From Sphingomonas kyeonggiensis (GTDB lineage Bacteria; Pseudomonadota; Alphaproteobacteria; Sphingomonadales; Sphingomonadaceae): DNA of 64,000 nucleotides. Every line of letters starts with the position of its first letter. The stretch's first letter is position 1. Position numbers and translations under genes: made by a program. Below are positions 25,894 through 35,126 of the stretch, piece after piece. Under the pieces are notes generated by a model, which searched no databases, was not told the origin of the DNA, and saw only the letters and a list, made by a program, of their open reading frames with translations. Location of the stretch: contig NZ_JACIEH010000002.1 of the NCBI RefSeq assembly GCF_014196745.1, positions 1,116,383-1,180,382 on the forward strand, in the 5' to 3' direction.

Positions 25894-27051
25894 TCACGCG
25901 GCGCGCGGGAGCGGGGTGCTGTCCAGGAGCGCGGCGTCGAAGCTGATCGTGCCGCGCATTTCCGGGGTGTCGGGACCCACTGCCATCGGGCAGGCGACGC
26001 CCGGCATCGCCGTCACGTCGAACAGCTCGGTGATATGCCCCTCGAGGCGGATCCACTCGACCAGGTTGCCGGTGGCCAGGTCGACGATCAGCAGCCCACA
26101 CCAGGCTTCGGCGTCGCGCGCCTTGAGCTCCCCGTCGAGGGAGAGATGCTTGAACGTGCCGTCGCGCGGCTTGGAGACGGTCACGATCGCGTGGCCGTCA
26201 TGGATCGTCATGCCACGCAGGAAGCCCGGGCAGAAGGCGATGTCGCGCTTCTCGCCGGTCCGCGGATCGACTTCGATGATCTGGCCGCGGCCGCTGTCCA
26301 GCGCATAGAGCCGGCCGTTCACCACCCGGGGGGAATGCGGCATCGAAAGCTGGTCGGTGACGATCCTGCCGGTCTGGACCTCGACGATCACGCCGCCTTC
26401 GTGGCGCCGCTCGCGCCAGCCGGTCAGCACGTCCGATCGGCTGACCGCGGTAACATAGGCCGGCCGCCCGTCCGCCATCGCCATGCCATTCAGGTGGCAG
26501 CGATCTTCGGGCGCCAGCCTGGAAATGAAGGGCGGCTTCCAGATCGGCTTGAAGCTGTGGGTCAGGTCCGGTGTGCACAGGCAGCTATATTTGGTGTTCA
26601 CGAAGATGACGCGGCCATCGCCGTCCACGCCCAGTTCGTGGATGTCGATGTCGCCCGTCGTCTGGGCGTTGCGCGGCACCAGCACCACGTCGAAGGCCTC
26701 GTTGCCGCGCTCGCCGGGGCGCAACATGTTCTCCAGCCGCCACACCTGGCAGAGCGATCCGAGATAGAGCCGGCCGTGCGACCAGGACAGGCCCATGGCA
26801 CGGCTGAAATTCTGCTGGTTGAACGAGACGGTGCCGTTCGGCTGCCGCCCGACCAGGAACAGCTGGCCGGTCTGGTAGGAGGAGAAGGCCAGGCTCGTCT
26901 GGTGCGCCGCCAGCCAGCCGCTCAGTCCGCGCGAGACGCTGATCTGTGAGGTCCCTGGGGCTGGTGCGGGCGGCGGCGCATCCGGCGCGCTCGCCGCTCC
27001 CGTGTTCACAGCCGCCCCGTTTCCCGTCGCGTTCTCCTGCGCCTTGGTCAT
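25894..27051 (-). CDS. TIGR03032-family protein, probable beta-propeller of unknown function
   Basis: Predicted 385-residue soluble protein with no signal peptide. Family-typical stretches include FLVGRQPNGTVSFNQQNFSR, ENMLRPGERGNEAFDVVLVP, DIDIHELGVDGDGRVIFVNT, SCLCTPDLTHSFKPIWKPPF and RCHLNGMAMADGRPAYVTAV. These match what I recall of the TIGR03032 conserved hypothetical family; its repeated short beta segments suggest a propeller. An alanine/proline-rich low-complexity N-terminus (residues 8-33) precedes it. The start is the ATG at 27051, with GGGGA about 8 bases upstream. It is divergent from a large autotransporter. No biochemical role is known to me; the neighbourhood suggests a link to surface proteins. 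Confidence 0.8.
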   Translation of the reverse strand: MTKAQENATGNGAAVNTGAASAPDAPPPAPAPGTSQISVSRGLSGWLAAHQTSLAFSSYQTGQLFLVGRQPNGTVSFNQQNFSRAMGLSWSHGRLYLGSLCQVWRLENMLRPGERGNEAFDVVLVPRNAQTTGDIDIHELGVDGDGRVIFVNTKYSCLCTPDLTHSFKPIWKPPFISRLAPEDRCHLNGMAMADGRPAYVTAVSRSDVLTGWRERRHEGGVIVEVQTGRIVTDQLSMPHSPRVVNGRLYALDSGRGQIIEVDPRTGEKRDIAFCPGFLRGMTIHDGHAIVTVSKPRDGTFKHLSLDGELKARDAEAWCGLLIVDLATGNLVEWIRLEGHITELFDVTAMPGVACPMAVGPDTPEMRGTISFDAALLDSTPLPRAA

Positions 27052-27225
27052 TTTTCGCGTCCCCAAGCCTGCGGGCAAGTCGCGCCCGCGCGATTGTCAC
27101 TATTTTGAAAGACGCCGTCATCGCGCTGTAACCTTGCGCCAAATCGGTCTTCGGCGACATTTTTTTGCATCACCGGATTTTTGGCTTTTCGAAGGTTGCG
27201 GGGCGCAAGGCTCGTCCGGCGACGC

Positions 27226-27252
27226 GGCGTCACAGGATCGTAACGTGACGCC
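27226..27252. promoter_or_regulatory. Inverted repeat GGCGTCAC-N11-GTGACGCC before the autotransporter
   Basis: Perfect 8-bp arms at 27226-27233 and 27245-27252, centred about 39 bases before the ATG at 27278, in the 226-bp gap shared by the divergent TIGR03032-type and autotransporter genes. Candidate operator or leader hairpin. Confidence 0.4.
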
Positions 27253-27277
27253 CCGGGCGTCCATGCTGGAGATCCCG

Positions 27278-30200
27278 ATGCCCCTTATGGTTCGTACCGC
27301 CGCTCCTCAGGCCCGCATGTCCCGCCGTCCGTCGAAGCGCAGCTTCTGGGGCGCAAGCGCGGGCGCGCTTGTCGCGCTGCTCGCCACCACCCCCGCACTC
27401 GCCCAGGCGGACCAGCAATGCGGCCCCGTGGTCGCCGGCACCGTCCAGTGCGCACCCTCCGACGACGCGCATCCCACCGGCGTGCGCTATGATCTCTCGG
27501 CGCAGCCGCCGCAGGATCTCACCCTTGTGATTCCCCCCGAGACCGTCATTTCGACGACCGATGACGAGACCGCCGGCATCAGCATCTCGACCGGGGGCGG
27601 GGCGATCACTGTCTCCGCGGCGGGTTCGACCGTGCAGACCGCGGGCTGGCGCAGCACCGGCGTGCGCGCGGTGAGCGCAGAGGGTAACGTGACCGTCGAA
27701 GCCGGCACCGTCACCACCAGCGGCTATCGCGCCGACGGCATTGTCGCGGACACCGGCAATGGCGGTAGCATCCGCATCACCGCCGATCAGGTCAGCACCT
27801 CCGGCGAGGCGGCGTTCGGCGTCCGCGCCAACACGCCCAATGGCGACATCGCGATCCACACCGGGGGCGTCTCGACCTATGGCCTGGGCGCCGACGCTAT
27901 CTATGCGGCGACCAGCCACGGCAACACGACGATCGAGACCGGCGCGGCCTATGCCTGGGGCGGTTCCGCTCGCGGCATCGTCGCCTATGCCTCGGGTACG
28001 ACCACGATCCATGCGGAAACGGTGGCCACCTCGGGCGGTGGTTACGGTACCGAGGCCGATGCGACGGCGGTGACTGCGATCGGCACCGCAGTCGATGTCG
28101 CGATCTCGGGCGGCGTGCGCACCAATGGCGATTATGCCACCGGCATCTTCGCGCGCAGCAACCTGGTCTACAGCGACGACGAGGTCACGCCGACGATCAG
28201 CGTGAGCGCAGGCTCGGTTTCGACCTCGGGCGCCTTTTCGGACGGCATCGTCGCGCTCAACTATTCCGAGAGCGGCGCGGTCCACGTCGATGTCGGGTCC
28301 GTCGATACCCGCGGGCCGGCCTCGTTCGGCATCTATGCCGGCGGCAATGGCGATGTCTCGGTACAGGCCGGCAACGTGACGACGCTGGGCACGGGCTCGC
28401 AGGGCGTGCACGCGGTGAGCTTCGGTGGCGACATCACGGTCACCACCGGCAACGTCGCGACCAGCGGCGAGCATTCGCACGGCGTGTACGCGATCAACTA
28501 CAGCGAAGGCTCGGTCACGGTGAAGACTGGCGACGTGAAGACGCGCCGCGACTATTCGATCGGCATCGGTGCACTGTCGATCGGCGACGTCTCGGTCGAT
28601 GCCCATTCGGTGCAGGTGAGCGGCTATGGCAGCCAGGGTATCGTCGCGTACAGCGTAGCCGGCTCGGTGGACGTGCAAGCCGGCACGGTTTCTACGCTCG
28701 GCGGCAAGGGCACCGGCATCGGCGCCTACAGCTTCGCCGAGGGCGAGACCGCCCATATCACGGTGGGATCGGTGGAAACGCGCGGCGACTATGCGGTCGG
28801 CGCCCTCGCTCTCTCCGGCGGCGGGCTGGCGAGCATCGACGTGACCGGCACGATCACCACGGCGGGCGAGCACAGCGAGGGCATCGCGGCATCGGGCATC
28901 GCGCTCAACGGCGGGGACGCGGTGGTCATCAATGCCGCGACGGTGATCACCACCGGCGGCGGTGCGCGCGGCATCTCGGCGAGCGGCTCGCTCGGCGACG
29001 TCCGCATCAATGTCGACAAGGTCATCACCTCGGGCGATCTCGGCGGCGGCCGGCACTCGACCTGGGCCGAGGGTATCCTCGCCAGCACCTATAGCGGCAC
29101 GATCTTCATCGATGCGGGCAGCGTCGAGACTTCCGGGCGCGGCGGCGCGGGCATCGATGCCCAGGCCAATTTCGGCAACATCGCGATCAAGGCGGACACG
29201 GTCAGCACCGCCGGGATCCACGCGCCGGCCATCGTAACCGCCGCCATGGACGGCTGGACGACGATCGAGGCCGGCACGGTGAAGACCACCGGCGACGATT
29301 CCGAGGGGATCATCGCCCGATCGGTCCCGATGGACATCTATTCCGACGTCGATCGCAGCATCTCGATCAAGGCGGAGTCGATCGCCACGACGGGCAACCG
29401 CTCGGACGCCGTCTATGCCGTGGGCGCGGGGGCGATCACCGTCGATGCCGGCGCCATCGCCACCAGTGGTGCCGATGCCCGCGGCGTCTATGCCGCCAGC
29501 GTCTATGACGATGTCCGCGTCATCGTCGACAGCCTCAAGACCACCGGCGCCGGTGCCACCGGCATCTTCGCCCTGTCGCCCTATGCGAATGTCAGTGTCG
29601 AGGCAGGCAGCGTGGAGACGCGCGGCGACGCTACCGACGCGATCCGCGCGGGCGGTCTGAACGCCGCCGTGACTGCCCAGAACGTGACCGTCACCGGCGC
29701 GGACTCGCGGGCGATCGACATGCTCGCCGCCAGCGGGGACGCAGTGCTGAAGGCCGGCGCGATCACCGGCTCGGGTGCCGGCAATATCGGCGCCGTGGTC
29801 ACCAGCTATGACGGTGACACCTCGATCCAGGTCGATCGCATCACGCTCACCGGCGCCGGCAGCATTGGCATCGCCGCGCGTGCGATCGGCGGCAACCTGA
29901 CCGTCTCCAGTGGCGCGGTCAGCACGACCGGCACCGCCATCGACGCGACAGCCAGCGGCGATGTCGGCATCACCATCCGCGGTGCGACCAAGTCGCAAGG
30001 GGACGCGATCGTCGCCACCGGCAACAACATATCCCTGACGATCGCCGCCGGCGGCAGCGTTTCCGGCGTCAACGGCGTCGTGGTCAGCGCGCAGACCTAT
30101 GTGCCGCCCGCCGAGCCGGGCGAGGGCGAGGCGCAGAGCCAGCGGGCCGCCGCAGATCCGATGCACCGCTTCACGCTGACCAATGCCGGGCTGCTCGAAG

Positions 30201-31720
30201 GCGGCAGCGGCTATGCGCTGCGCGTCGATGCCGGCACCGCGACGATCGCCAACAGCGGCACGATCAAGGGCCGCCTGCTGCTCGGCGACGGCGATGATCT
30301 GCTGACCAACACCGGCCTGTTCCTCGCGACCGCGGACAGCGATTTCGGCACCGGCAATGATCGCTTCGTCAATCAGGGCACCGTCCGCATCGGCGCAGCG
30401 GGCGCACCTGCCGCCAGCGTGACCCTGCTCGGGCTCGAGCGGTTCGAGAATGCCGGTGGCACGATCGACCTGTCGAACGGCCATGCCGGGGACACGTTCA
30501 CCCTGCCGAAGGATTATGTCGGCTCGAACGGTGCCCGCGTTGCGCTTGATGTCGGCGGCGGTACGACCGATCGGCTCGTCATCGGCGGCGCGGCGACCGG
30601 TTCCACCACCGTGCTGCTCGCCGATGTCGGCAATGCGAACGCGGTCCTGACCGGCCAGGCGCCTGTCGCGCTCATCCAGGTCGGTGCCGGCTCCTCGGCG
30701 AATGCCTTCACCCTGGCAAACAGCGACATAGGCCTGGTCCATTACGACCTCGGCTTCGACGCCGCGAGCGGGAAGTTCCTGCTGCGCAATGCAGCGGGCA
30801 CGCCGGTCTACCGCCTGGCCAGGCTGAACGAGACGCTGGCCAATGCGTGGAGCCGGGGCACCGACACCGTCGCGACCCATCTTGCCGGCGCCCGGGATGC
30901 GGGCACGGCCCAGTCCAGCGCACTCTGGGGCATTTCCGGCGGCGGCTCCGAGCGTATCCGCCAGACCCGCTCGATCAACGGCAGCGATACGGCGGTCGGG
31001 TACCGGCAGGACGAGGTTGAAGCCCGGATCGGCTATGACTTTGGCGTCGGCAATGCCGGGCGGCCGGGCTTTGGCATCACCGGCGGCTATATCAACTCGA
31101 AGGTCAATTTCTCGGGCAGCGCGGCCCATGCCACTGCCGACAGCCTGGACCTTGGCGGCTATGGGCGCCTGTCGAGCGGCCGGTTCTTCGCCAATGGGTC
31201 GGTGAGCGTGGCGTTCCATTCGCTCAAGGTCGTCGACCGCGGGCTCGGCTATAGCGATGACGTTTCCGGGCGCAGCGTCGGCGCGCAGGCGGAAGCGGGT
31301 GCCCGCTTCGGCGGTAATGCCTTCTTCGTCGAGCCCTCCGCCCGGCTATCCTGGTCGCACACCAGCCTCGGCGATGTCGCCGCGCTCAGCCAGACGGTCT
31401 CGCTCGACAGCCTGACCAGCGTGCGCGGTACCTTCGGCGCGCGGCTGGGTGGGACGACCCATCTCGGCGCGACGCCGGCGACCTTCTACGGCGGCGTGCA
31501 CTATGTCCACGAGTTCGCGGGCAAGAGCGACGCGACGCTGTTCAGCAGCACCGCCAGCGACACGATCTCCGGCCTCGCGCTGCCCGATCAGGTTCGTGCC
31601 TCGATCGGTACCAGCATCGGTGGCACCGGACCGGTCTCCGGCTTCGTGCAGGCCGATAGCGCGTTCGGCTCCGGCCGCCGCGGCGCCGGTGGCCGCATCG
31701 GTATCCGGTACGGGTTCTAA
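27278..31720 (+). CDS. Autotransporter (type Va) with repeat-rich beta-helical passenger
   Basis: Predicted 1480-residue surface protein. After a positively charged N-terminus and a signal peptide ending TPALAQA (about residue 44), a passenger of about 1,000 residues is built from short repeats of the form V-x-T-x-G-x-x-A-x-G-I-x-A followed by G-x-I-x-I-x-A-G, as expected for a right-handed beta-helix. A linker with LTNAGLLEGGSGYALRVDAG and FGTGNDRFVNQGTVRIG follows. The last 270 or so residues form an autotransporter barrel (ALWGISGGGSERIRQTRS) ending in IGIRYGF. The start at 27278 has GGAG 7 bases upstream; ATG 27263 is also in frame. No protease or lipase motif is visible in the passenger, so adhesion or a surface layer is the likely role. 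Confidence 0.9.
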   Translation: MPLMVRTAAPQARMSRRPSKRSFWGASAGALVALLATTPALAQADQQCGPVVAGTVQCAPSDDAHPTGVRYDLSAQPPQDLTLVIPPETVISTTDDETAGISISTGGGAITVSAAGSTVQTAGWRSTGVRAVSAEGNVTVEAGTVTTSGYRADGIVADTGNGGSIRITADQVSTSGEAAFGVRANTPNGDIAIHTGGVSTYGLGADAIYAATSHGNTTIETGAAYAWGGSARGIVAYASGTTTIHAETVATSGGGYGTEADATAVTAIGTAVDVAISGGVRTNGDYATGIFARSNLVYSDDEVTPTISVSAGSVSTSGAFSDGIVALNYSESGAVHVDVGSVDTRGPASFGIYAGGNGDVSVQAGNVTTLGTGSQGVHAVSFGGDITVTTGNVATSGEHSHGVYAINYSEGSVTVKTGDVKTRRDYSIGIGALSIGDVSVDAHSVQVSGYGSQGIVAYSVAGSVDVQAGTVSTLGGKGTGIGAYSFAEGETAHITVGSVETRGDYAVGALALSGGGLASIDVTGTITTAGEHSEGIAASGIALNGGDAVVINAATVITTGGGARGISASGSLGDVRINVDKVITSGDLGGGRHSTWAEGILASTYSGTIFIDAGSVETSGRGGAGIDAQANFGNIAIKADTVSTAGIHAPAIVTAAMDGWTTIEAGTVKTTGDDSEGIIARSVPMDIYSDVDRSISIKAESIATTGNRSDAVYAVGAGAITVDAGAIATSGADARGVYAASVYDDVRVIVDSLKTTGAGATGIFALSPYANVSVEAGSVETRGDATDAIRAGGLNAAVTAQNVTVTGADSRAIDMLAASGDAVLKAGAITGSGAGNIGAVVTSYDGDTSIQVDRITLTGAGSIGIAARAIGGNLTVSSGAVSTTGTAIDATASGDVGITIRGATKSQGDAIVATGNNISLTIAAGGSVSGVNGVVVSAQTYVPPAEPGEGEAQSQRAAADPMHRFTLTNAGLLEGGSGYALRVDAGTATIANSGTIKGRLLLGDGDDLLTNTGLFLATADSDFGTGNDRFVNQGTVRIGAAGAPAASVTLLGLERFENAGGTIDLSNGHAGDTFTLPKDYVGSNGARVALDVGGGTTDRLVIGGAATGSTTVLLADVGNANAVLTGQAPVALIQVGAGSSANAFTLANSDIGLVHYDLGFDAASGKFLLRNAAGTPVYRLARLNETLANAWSRGTDTVATHLAGARDAGTAQSSALWGISGGGSERIRQTRSINGSDTAVGYRQDEVEARIGYDFGVGNAGRPGFGITGGYINSKVNFSGSAAHATADSLDLGGYGRLSSGRFFANGSVSVAFHSLKVVDRGLGYSDDVSGRSVGAQAEAGARFGGNAFFVEPSARLSWSHTSLGDVAALSQTVSLDSLTSVRGTFGARLGGTTHLGATPATFYGGVHYVHEFAGKSDATLFSSTASDTISGLALPDQVRASIGTSIGGTGPVSGFVQADSAFGSGRRGAGGRIGIRYGF
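27640..30050 (+). repeat. Passenger repeats of the autotransporter (about 26-33 residues each)
   Basis: More than twenty degenerate units carry a V/T-T-S/x-G core followed by a GI-x-A turn and a G-x-V/I-x-V/I-x-A strand. Examples of the core are VTTSGYRADGIVA, VSTSGEAAFGVRA, VATSGEHSHGVYA and VETRGDYAVGALA. Units are recognisable in protein but diverged in DNA, so the array looks old. Boundaries are approximate. Confidence 0.75.
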
Positions 31721-31737
31721 TAGCCTCCCGGGTGGGT

Positions 31738-31780
31738 TGCCGCCGCAGCAGCTACTGCGGCGGCAGACCATCCTCGTTTT
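31738..31780 (+). terminator. Terminator after the autotransporter
   Basis: TGCCGCCGCAG (31738-31748) and CTGCGGCGGCA (31755-31765) form perfect 11-bp arms around a 6-base loop, followed a few bases later by a short T-rich stretch ending TTTT. It lies 17 bases after the autotransporter stop. Confidence 0.7.
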
Positions 31781-31920
31781 GTCCATTGTTGTGACAATCG
31801 GCCACACGGAGCCGATCCGGGGACTTTTCTCCGGGAAAGCGTCACATTGATCCCGTAGCGATGCCCCGCGGGGGACGGAGCGATGCTCCCCCACGCACGG
31901 GGTTCCTTCCGGATCAGGCC

Positions 31921-33654
31921 ATGGACAAATCGCGTCTCGCTTCGTCGGGCATCACCGCTGCCCTGGCCCTGTGCCGCCGCCATCTGCTCGCCGTGGCGGT
32001 GTTCAGCGCGCTCCTCAACCTGCTCTACATCGCGCCGACCCTCTACATGCTGCAGGTCTATGATCGGGTGGTCCCGACCCGCGGACTGCAGACCCTGGCG
32101 TTCCTCACCCTGGTGCTGCTCTTCGCGCTGGCGACGCTGGCGCTGCTCGATGGAATCCGCGCGCGGCTGCTGGTCCGTGCCGGCGTCCAGCTCGATGCCG
32201 CGCTCGCGCCGCAGATACTCGACGCGACGCTGGGACGCCCCGATCTGCCGGTCGCCCGCCAGGCACTGCGCGAGTTCGACACGATGCGCGCCACGCTCAG
32301 CGGCGCGGGCGTGCTGGCCCTGTTCGACGCGCCCTGGGTGCCGATCTACATCCTGGTCTGCTTCCTGGTGCACCCCTGGCTCGGCCTGGTCGCGATCCTC
32401 GGCTGTGCGGTGTTGCCGCTGATCGCCTGGGCGAACGAGCGTTCGACCCGCAAGCGGCTGGACCGGGCACAGAAGATCGCCGCGCTTTCCTATGCCCATC
32501 AGGATGCGGCGTTGGGATCGAGCGACAGCATCCGCGCGCTCGGCATGCGCCGTGCCATGGTGGCAAGGCAACTGCGCCAGCGCGAGGCGATGCTGGATGC
32601 GCAGACCGAGGCGGGCTTCGCCACGGGCGGCTATCTTACCGCCACCAAGTTCGTCCGCCTCGCGCTCCAGTCGCTGGCGCTCGGCCTGGGCGCACTGCTC
32701 GCGGTCGACAATCTCATCTCGGGCGGGGCGATCTTCGCCGCTTCCTTCCTCATCGCGCGCGCGCTCGCACCGATCGAGCAGCTGATCGGGACCTGGCGCG
32801 CGATCGTCCAGGCGCACCAGGCCTATCGCAGCCTCAGCCTCCTGCTGGACGGTACCGCGGAGGCGGGCGAGCCGACCCGGCTGCCCCCTCCACGCGGCGC
32901 CGTGACGCTCGAGAATGTGACCGTGCTCAACGATGCACGCGACGGTGCGGTGCTGAATTCGGTCTCTCTGCGCATCGCGCCGGGCGAAGTGGTCGCGGTC
33001 GTCGGGCCGAGCGGAGCGGGGAAATCGACCCTGGTCCGCACGATCGCCGGCGCGTTGCTGCCCGATCACGGCACCGTTCGGTTCGATGGCGCCAGCGCGA
33101 CCGACTGGGAGCCCGAGGTGCTGGCCCGCTACATCGGTTACCTCCCGCAGGACTTCGCGCTGTTCGCCGGCACGGTGGCCGAGAATGTGGCGCGCTTCTC
33201 GGGGGAACTGGGTGAGGATCGTTCGGCGATCGATGCCGCGGTGATCGCCGCCGCCGAGAAGGTCGGCGCCGACGCGCTGATCCGTCGGCTCCCCCGGGGC
33301 TATGAGCATGCATTGAAGCTGCGCGGTGCAGGGCTGTCGGCAGGCCAGGCGCAGCGGATCGCGCTGGCACGCGCCGTCTATCGCGACCCGCCGATCCTGA
33401 TCCTCGACGAGCCCAATGCGCATCTCGATGCCGAGGGCGATTCAGCGCTGATCGCCGCGCTTGGCGCGCTCAAGGCGGAAGGCCGGACGATCCTGATCGT
33501 ATCGCACAAGCTCGGCATTCTGCCGGTCGTCGACCGTATCCTGGTATTGCGCGAAGGGAGAGTGGAGATGTTCGGACCGCGCGACGAGGTGCTGCCGAAG
33601 ATCACGCCTCCGGCCCTGCGGGTGGCGCGTGCGGCAGGAGCGCAGGCAGGATGA
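31921..33654 (+). CDS. Type I secretion ABC transporter (permease fused to ATPase)
   Basis: Predicted 577-residue inner-membrane exporter of the PrtD/HlyB class. An N-terminal permease domain (about residues 1-300) has membrane segments such as LLAVAVFSALLNLLYIAPTL. The C-terminal ATPase has Walker A GPSGAGKST, a Q-loop (YLPQDFALF) and Walker B ILILDEPNAHLD with the catalytic Glu, then an H-loop IVSHK. The signature reads LSAGQ instead of LSGGQ. There is no N-terminal C39 or CLD domain. The next gene starts within its stop codon (ATGA overlap). Together with the HlyD-like protein it should export the RTX/Calx-beta protein encoded convergently at 35127-37451. The outer-membrane TolC partner is not in the window. 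Confidence 0.93.
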   Translation: MDKSRLASSGITAALALCRRHLLAVAVFSALLNLLYIAPTLYMLQVYDRVVPTRGLQTLAFLTLVLLFALATLALLDGIRARLLVRAGVQLDAALAPQILDATLGRPDLPVARQALREFDTMRATLSGAGVLALFDAPWVPIYILVCFLVHPWLGLVAILGCAVLPLIAWANERSTRKRLDRAQKIAALSYAHQDAALGSSDSIRALGMRRAMVARQLRQREAMLDAQTEAGFATGGYLTATKFVRLALQSLALGLGALLAVDNLISGGAIFAASFLIARALAPIEQLIGTWRAIVQAHQAYRSLSLLLDGTAEAGEPTRLPPPRGAVTLENVTVLNDARDGAVLNSVSLRIAPGEVVAVVGPSGAGKSTLVRTIAGALLPDHGTVRFDGASATDWEPEVLARYIGYLPQDFALFAGTVAENVARFSGELGEDRSAIDAAVIAAAEKVGADALIRRLPRGYEHALKLRGAGLSAGQAQRIALARAVYRDPPILILDEPNAHLDAEGDSALIAALGALKAEGRTILIVSHKLGILPVVDRILVLREGRVEMFGPRDEVLPKITPPALRVARAAGAQAG

Positions 33655-35015
33655 CGGCCGCCATCCTGCTGCCGCCGCGCCGCGATGCGGTGGCCATTCC
33701 GGCGCCCGTGCGCGCCGATCCGACACGGGATATCCGGCTGGGTGCGATCGTTGCCGCGCTCTTCTTCGTCCTATTCCTCGGCTGGGCCGCGTTCGTGCGG
33801 CTGGATGCTGCGGCCTATGCGCCGGGCACGCTCGTCGTCTCGGGACAGCGCCAGTCGGTCCAGCATCGCGATGGCGGCGTCGTCGGCCGGATCCTCGTCC
33901 ATGAGGGGCAGCGCGTCGAACGCGGGCAGCTGTTGATGCAGCTCGCCGCCGCCGAAGTGCAGGCGCAGGAGCGGGCGCTCGCGTCCCAGTCGATCCGGCT
34001 GCTCGCCCAGCGCGCCCGGCTCCAGGCGGAGGAACTGGGCAAAGCAAGTTTCGCGCCGCCGCGTGAATTCGATGGTCTCGCGCCCGAGGACAGGGACGAG
34101 GCGGAGGTCGCGATGCAGCTCCAGCGGACCGAGCTCAGCGCGCGCACCGCCGTGCTGGTGGCGCAGAGGGACGCGCTCGGCCAGCGTGTGATCCAGTCGA
34201 GCGAGCAGGGGCGCGGCTATGACCGCCAGGCGGTTTCGACGCAGGAGCAGCTGCGGCTGATCGAGGAGCAGATCCGGGTGTTGCGTCCCGTCGCCGACAA
34301 GGGCTTCGTATCGCAGACCAGGATGCGCGATCTGGAGCGTGCGCGTGCAGATTTGCAGGGGCGGAGCGGGCAATATAGCGCCAGCGTCGCGCAGACCCGC
34401 GGGGCGGTGGGCGAAAGCCGGATGCAGATGCTCGAGACCGAGCGCAGCTTCCGCGAGCGGACCGCCGCCGACCTGCGCGACGTCGAGAGCCGGCTCGGCG
34501 AGATGCTGCCCAAATGGATCGCTGCCCGCGACCAGCTCGAGCGCACCGCCATCCGTGCGCCCGCTACCGGTGCGGTGGTGGGCCTGTCGATCTTCACCCC
34601 GGGTGGGGTGATCTCGCCGGGGCAGAAGCTGATGGACATCGTGCCCGAGCATGCCGCGCTCCGCATCCAGGCCCGGATCGCCCCCGACGACGCCGATGAC
34701 CTCGCGGTGGGGCAGAAGACGCTGGTGCGGTTCAGCGGCCTGCACGAGCGCCGCCTGCCGAGCCTCGAAGGCCGGCTAACCCGATTGTCGGCGGACAGCT
34801 TCATCGACGAGAAGACCGGCCAGAGCTTCTTCACCGGGGAAGTCACCGTGCCGCGCGACCAGCTCGGGCTGATCCAGGCGGTGCGGGGCAGCGATTTCGC
34901 GCTGCGTGCCGGAATGCCGGTCGAGGTGCTGATCCCGCTGCGCAAGCGGACTGCGCTCGACTATGCGCTCGAGCCGCTCATCGGCAGCTTCTGGTCCTCG
35001 TTCCGCGAGCATTGA
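33651..35015 (+). CDS. HlyD-family membrane fusion protein of the type I secretion system
   Basis: Predicted 454-residue periplasmic adaptor. A cytoplasmic head of about 27 residues and one membrane helix (LGAIVAALFFVLFLGWAAFV) are followed by the lipoyl-like half-motif GGVVGRILVHEGQRVERGQL (about residues 75-94), a long coiled-coil hairpin (about 100-285), a second lipoyl half (TAIRAPATGAVVGLSIFTPG) and the conserved C-terminal beta-barrel (SFFTGEVTVPRD, LRAGMPVEVLIPLRKRTALD), all diagnostic of the HlyD/PrtE group. Its ATG overlaps the stop of the ABC gene by ATGA, indicating coupled translation. It would link the ABC exporter to a TolC-like channel. Confidence 0.93.
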   Translation: MTAAILLPPRRDAVAIPAPVRADPTRDIRLGAIVAALFFVLFLGWAAFVRLDAAAYAPGTLVVSGQRQSVQHRDGGVVGRILVHEGQRVERGQLLMQLAAAEVQAQERALASQSIRLLAQRARLQAEELGKASFAPPREFDGLAPEDRDEAEVAMQLQRTELSARTAVLVAQRDALGQRVIQSSEQGRGYDRQAVSTQEQLRLIEEQIRVLRPVADKGFVSQTRMRDLERARADLQGRSGQYSASVAQTRGAVGESRMQMLETERSFRERTAADLRDVESRLGEMLPKWIAARDQLERTAIRAPATGAVVGLSIFTPGGVISPGQKLMDIVPEHAALRIQARIAPDDADDLAVGQKTLVRFSGLHERRLPSLEGRLTRLSADSFIDEKTGQSFFTGEVTVPRDQLGLIQAVRGSDFALRAGMPVEVLIPLRKRTALDYALEPLIGSFWSSFREH

Positions 35016-35084
35016 CCGGGATTGGGCCGGCGAAGGGCGCCGGTTTCGTCCGTTCCACCCGCCCCGGCGTGCAGGCGGAAAAGC

Positions 35085-35120
35085 GGCACCCCGGTCGAGC
35101 GCGTGCCCGACCGGGGTGCC
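35085..35120. terminator. Bidirectional terminator between convergent hlyD-like and RTX genes
   Basis: GGCACCCCGGTCG (35085-35097) and CGACCGGGGTGCC (35108-35120) are perfect 13-bp arms with a 10-base loop, centred in the 111-bp gap between the two convergent stop codons. It can serve both strands, although no long T-run is present. Confidence 0.7.
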
Positions 35121-35126
35121 AGCGCA

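Noticed and set aside
27230..31219. 1329-codon minus-strand frame
   Set aside because: Antisense to the autotransporter; its apparent repeats simply mirror the passenger repeats.
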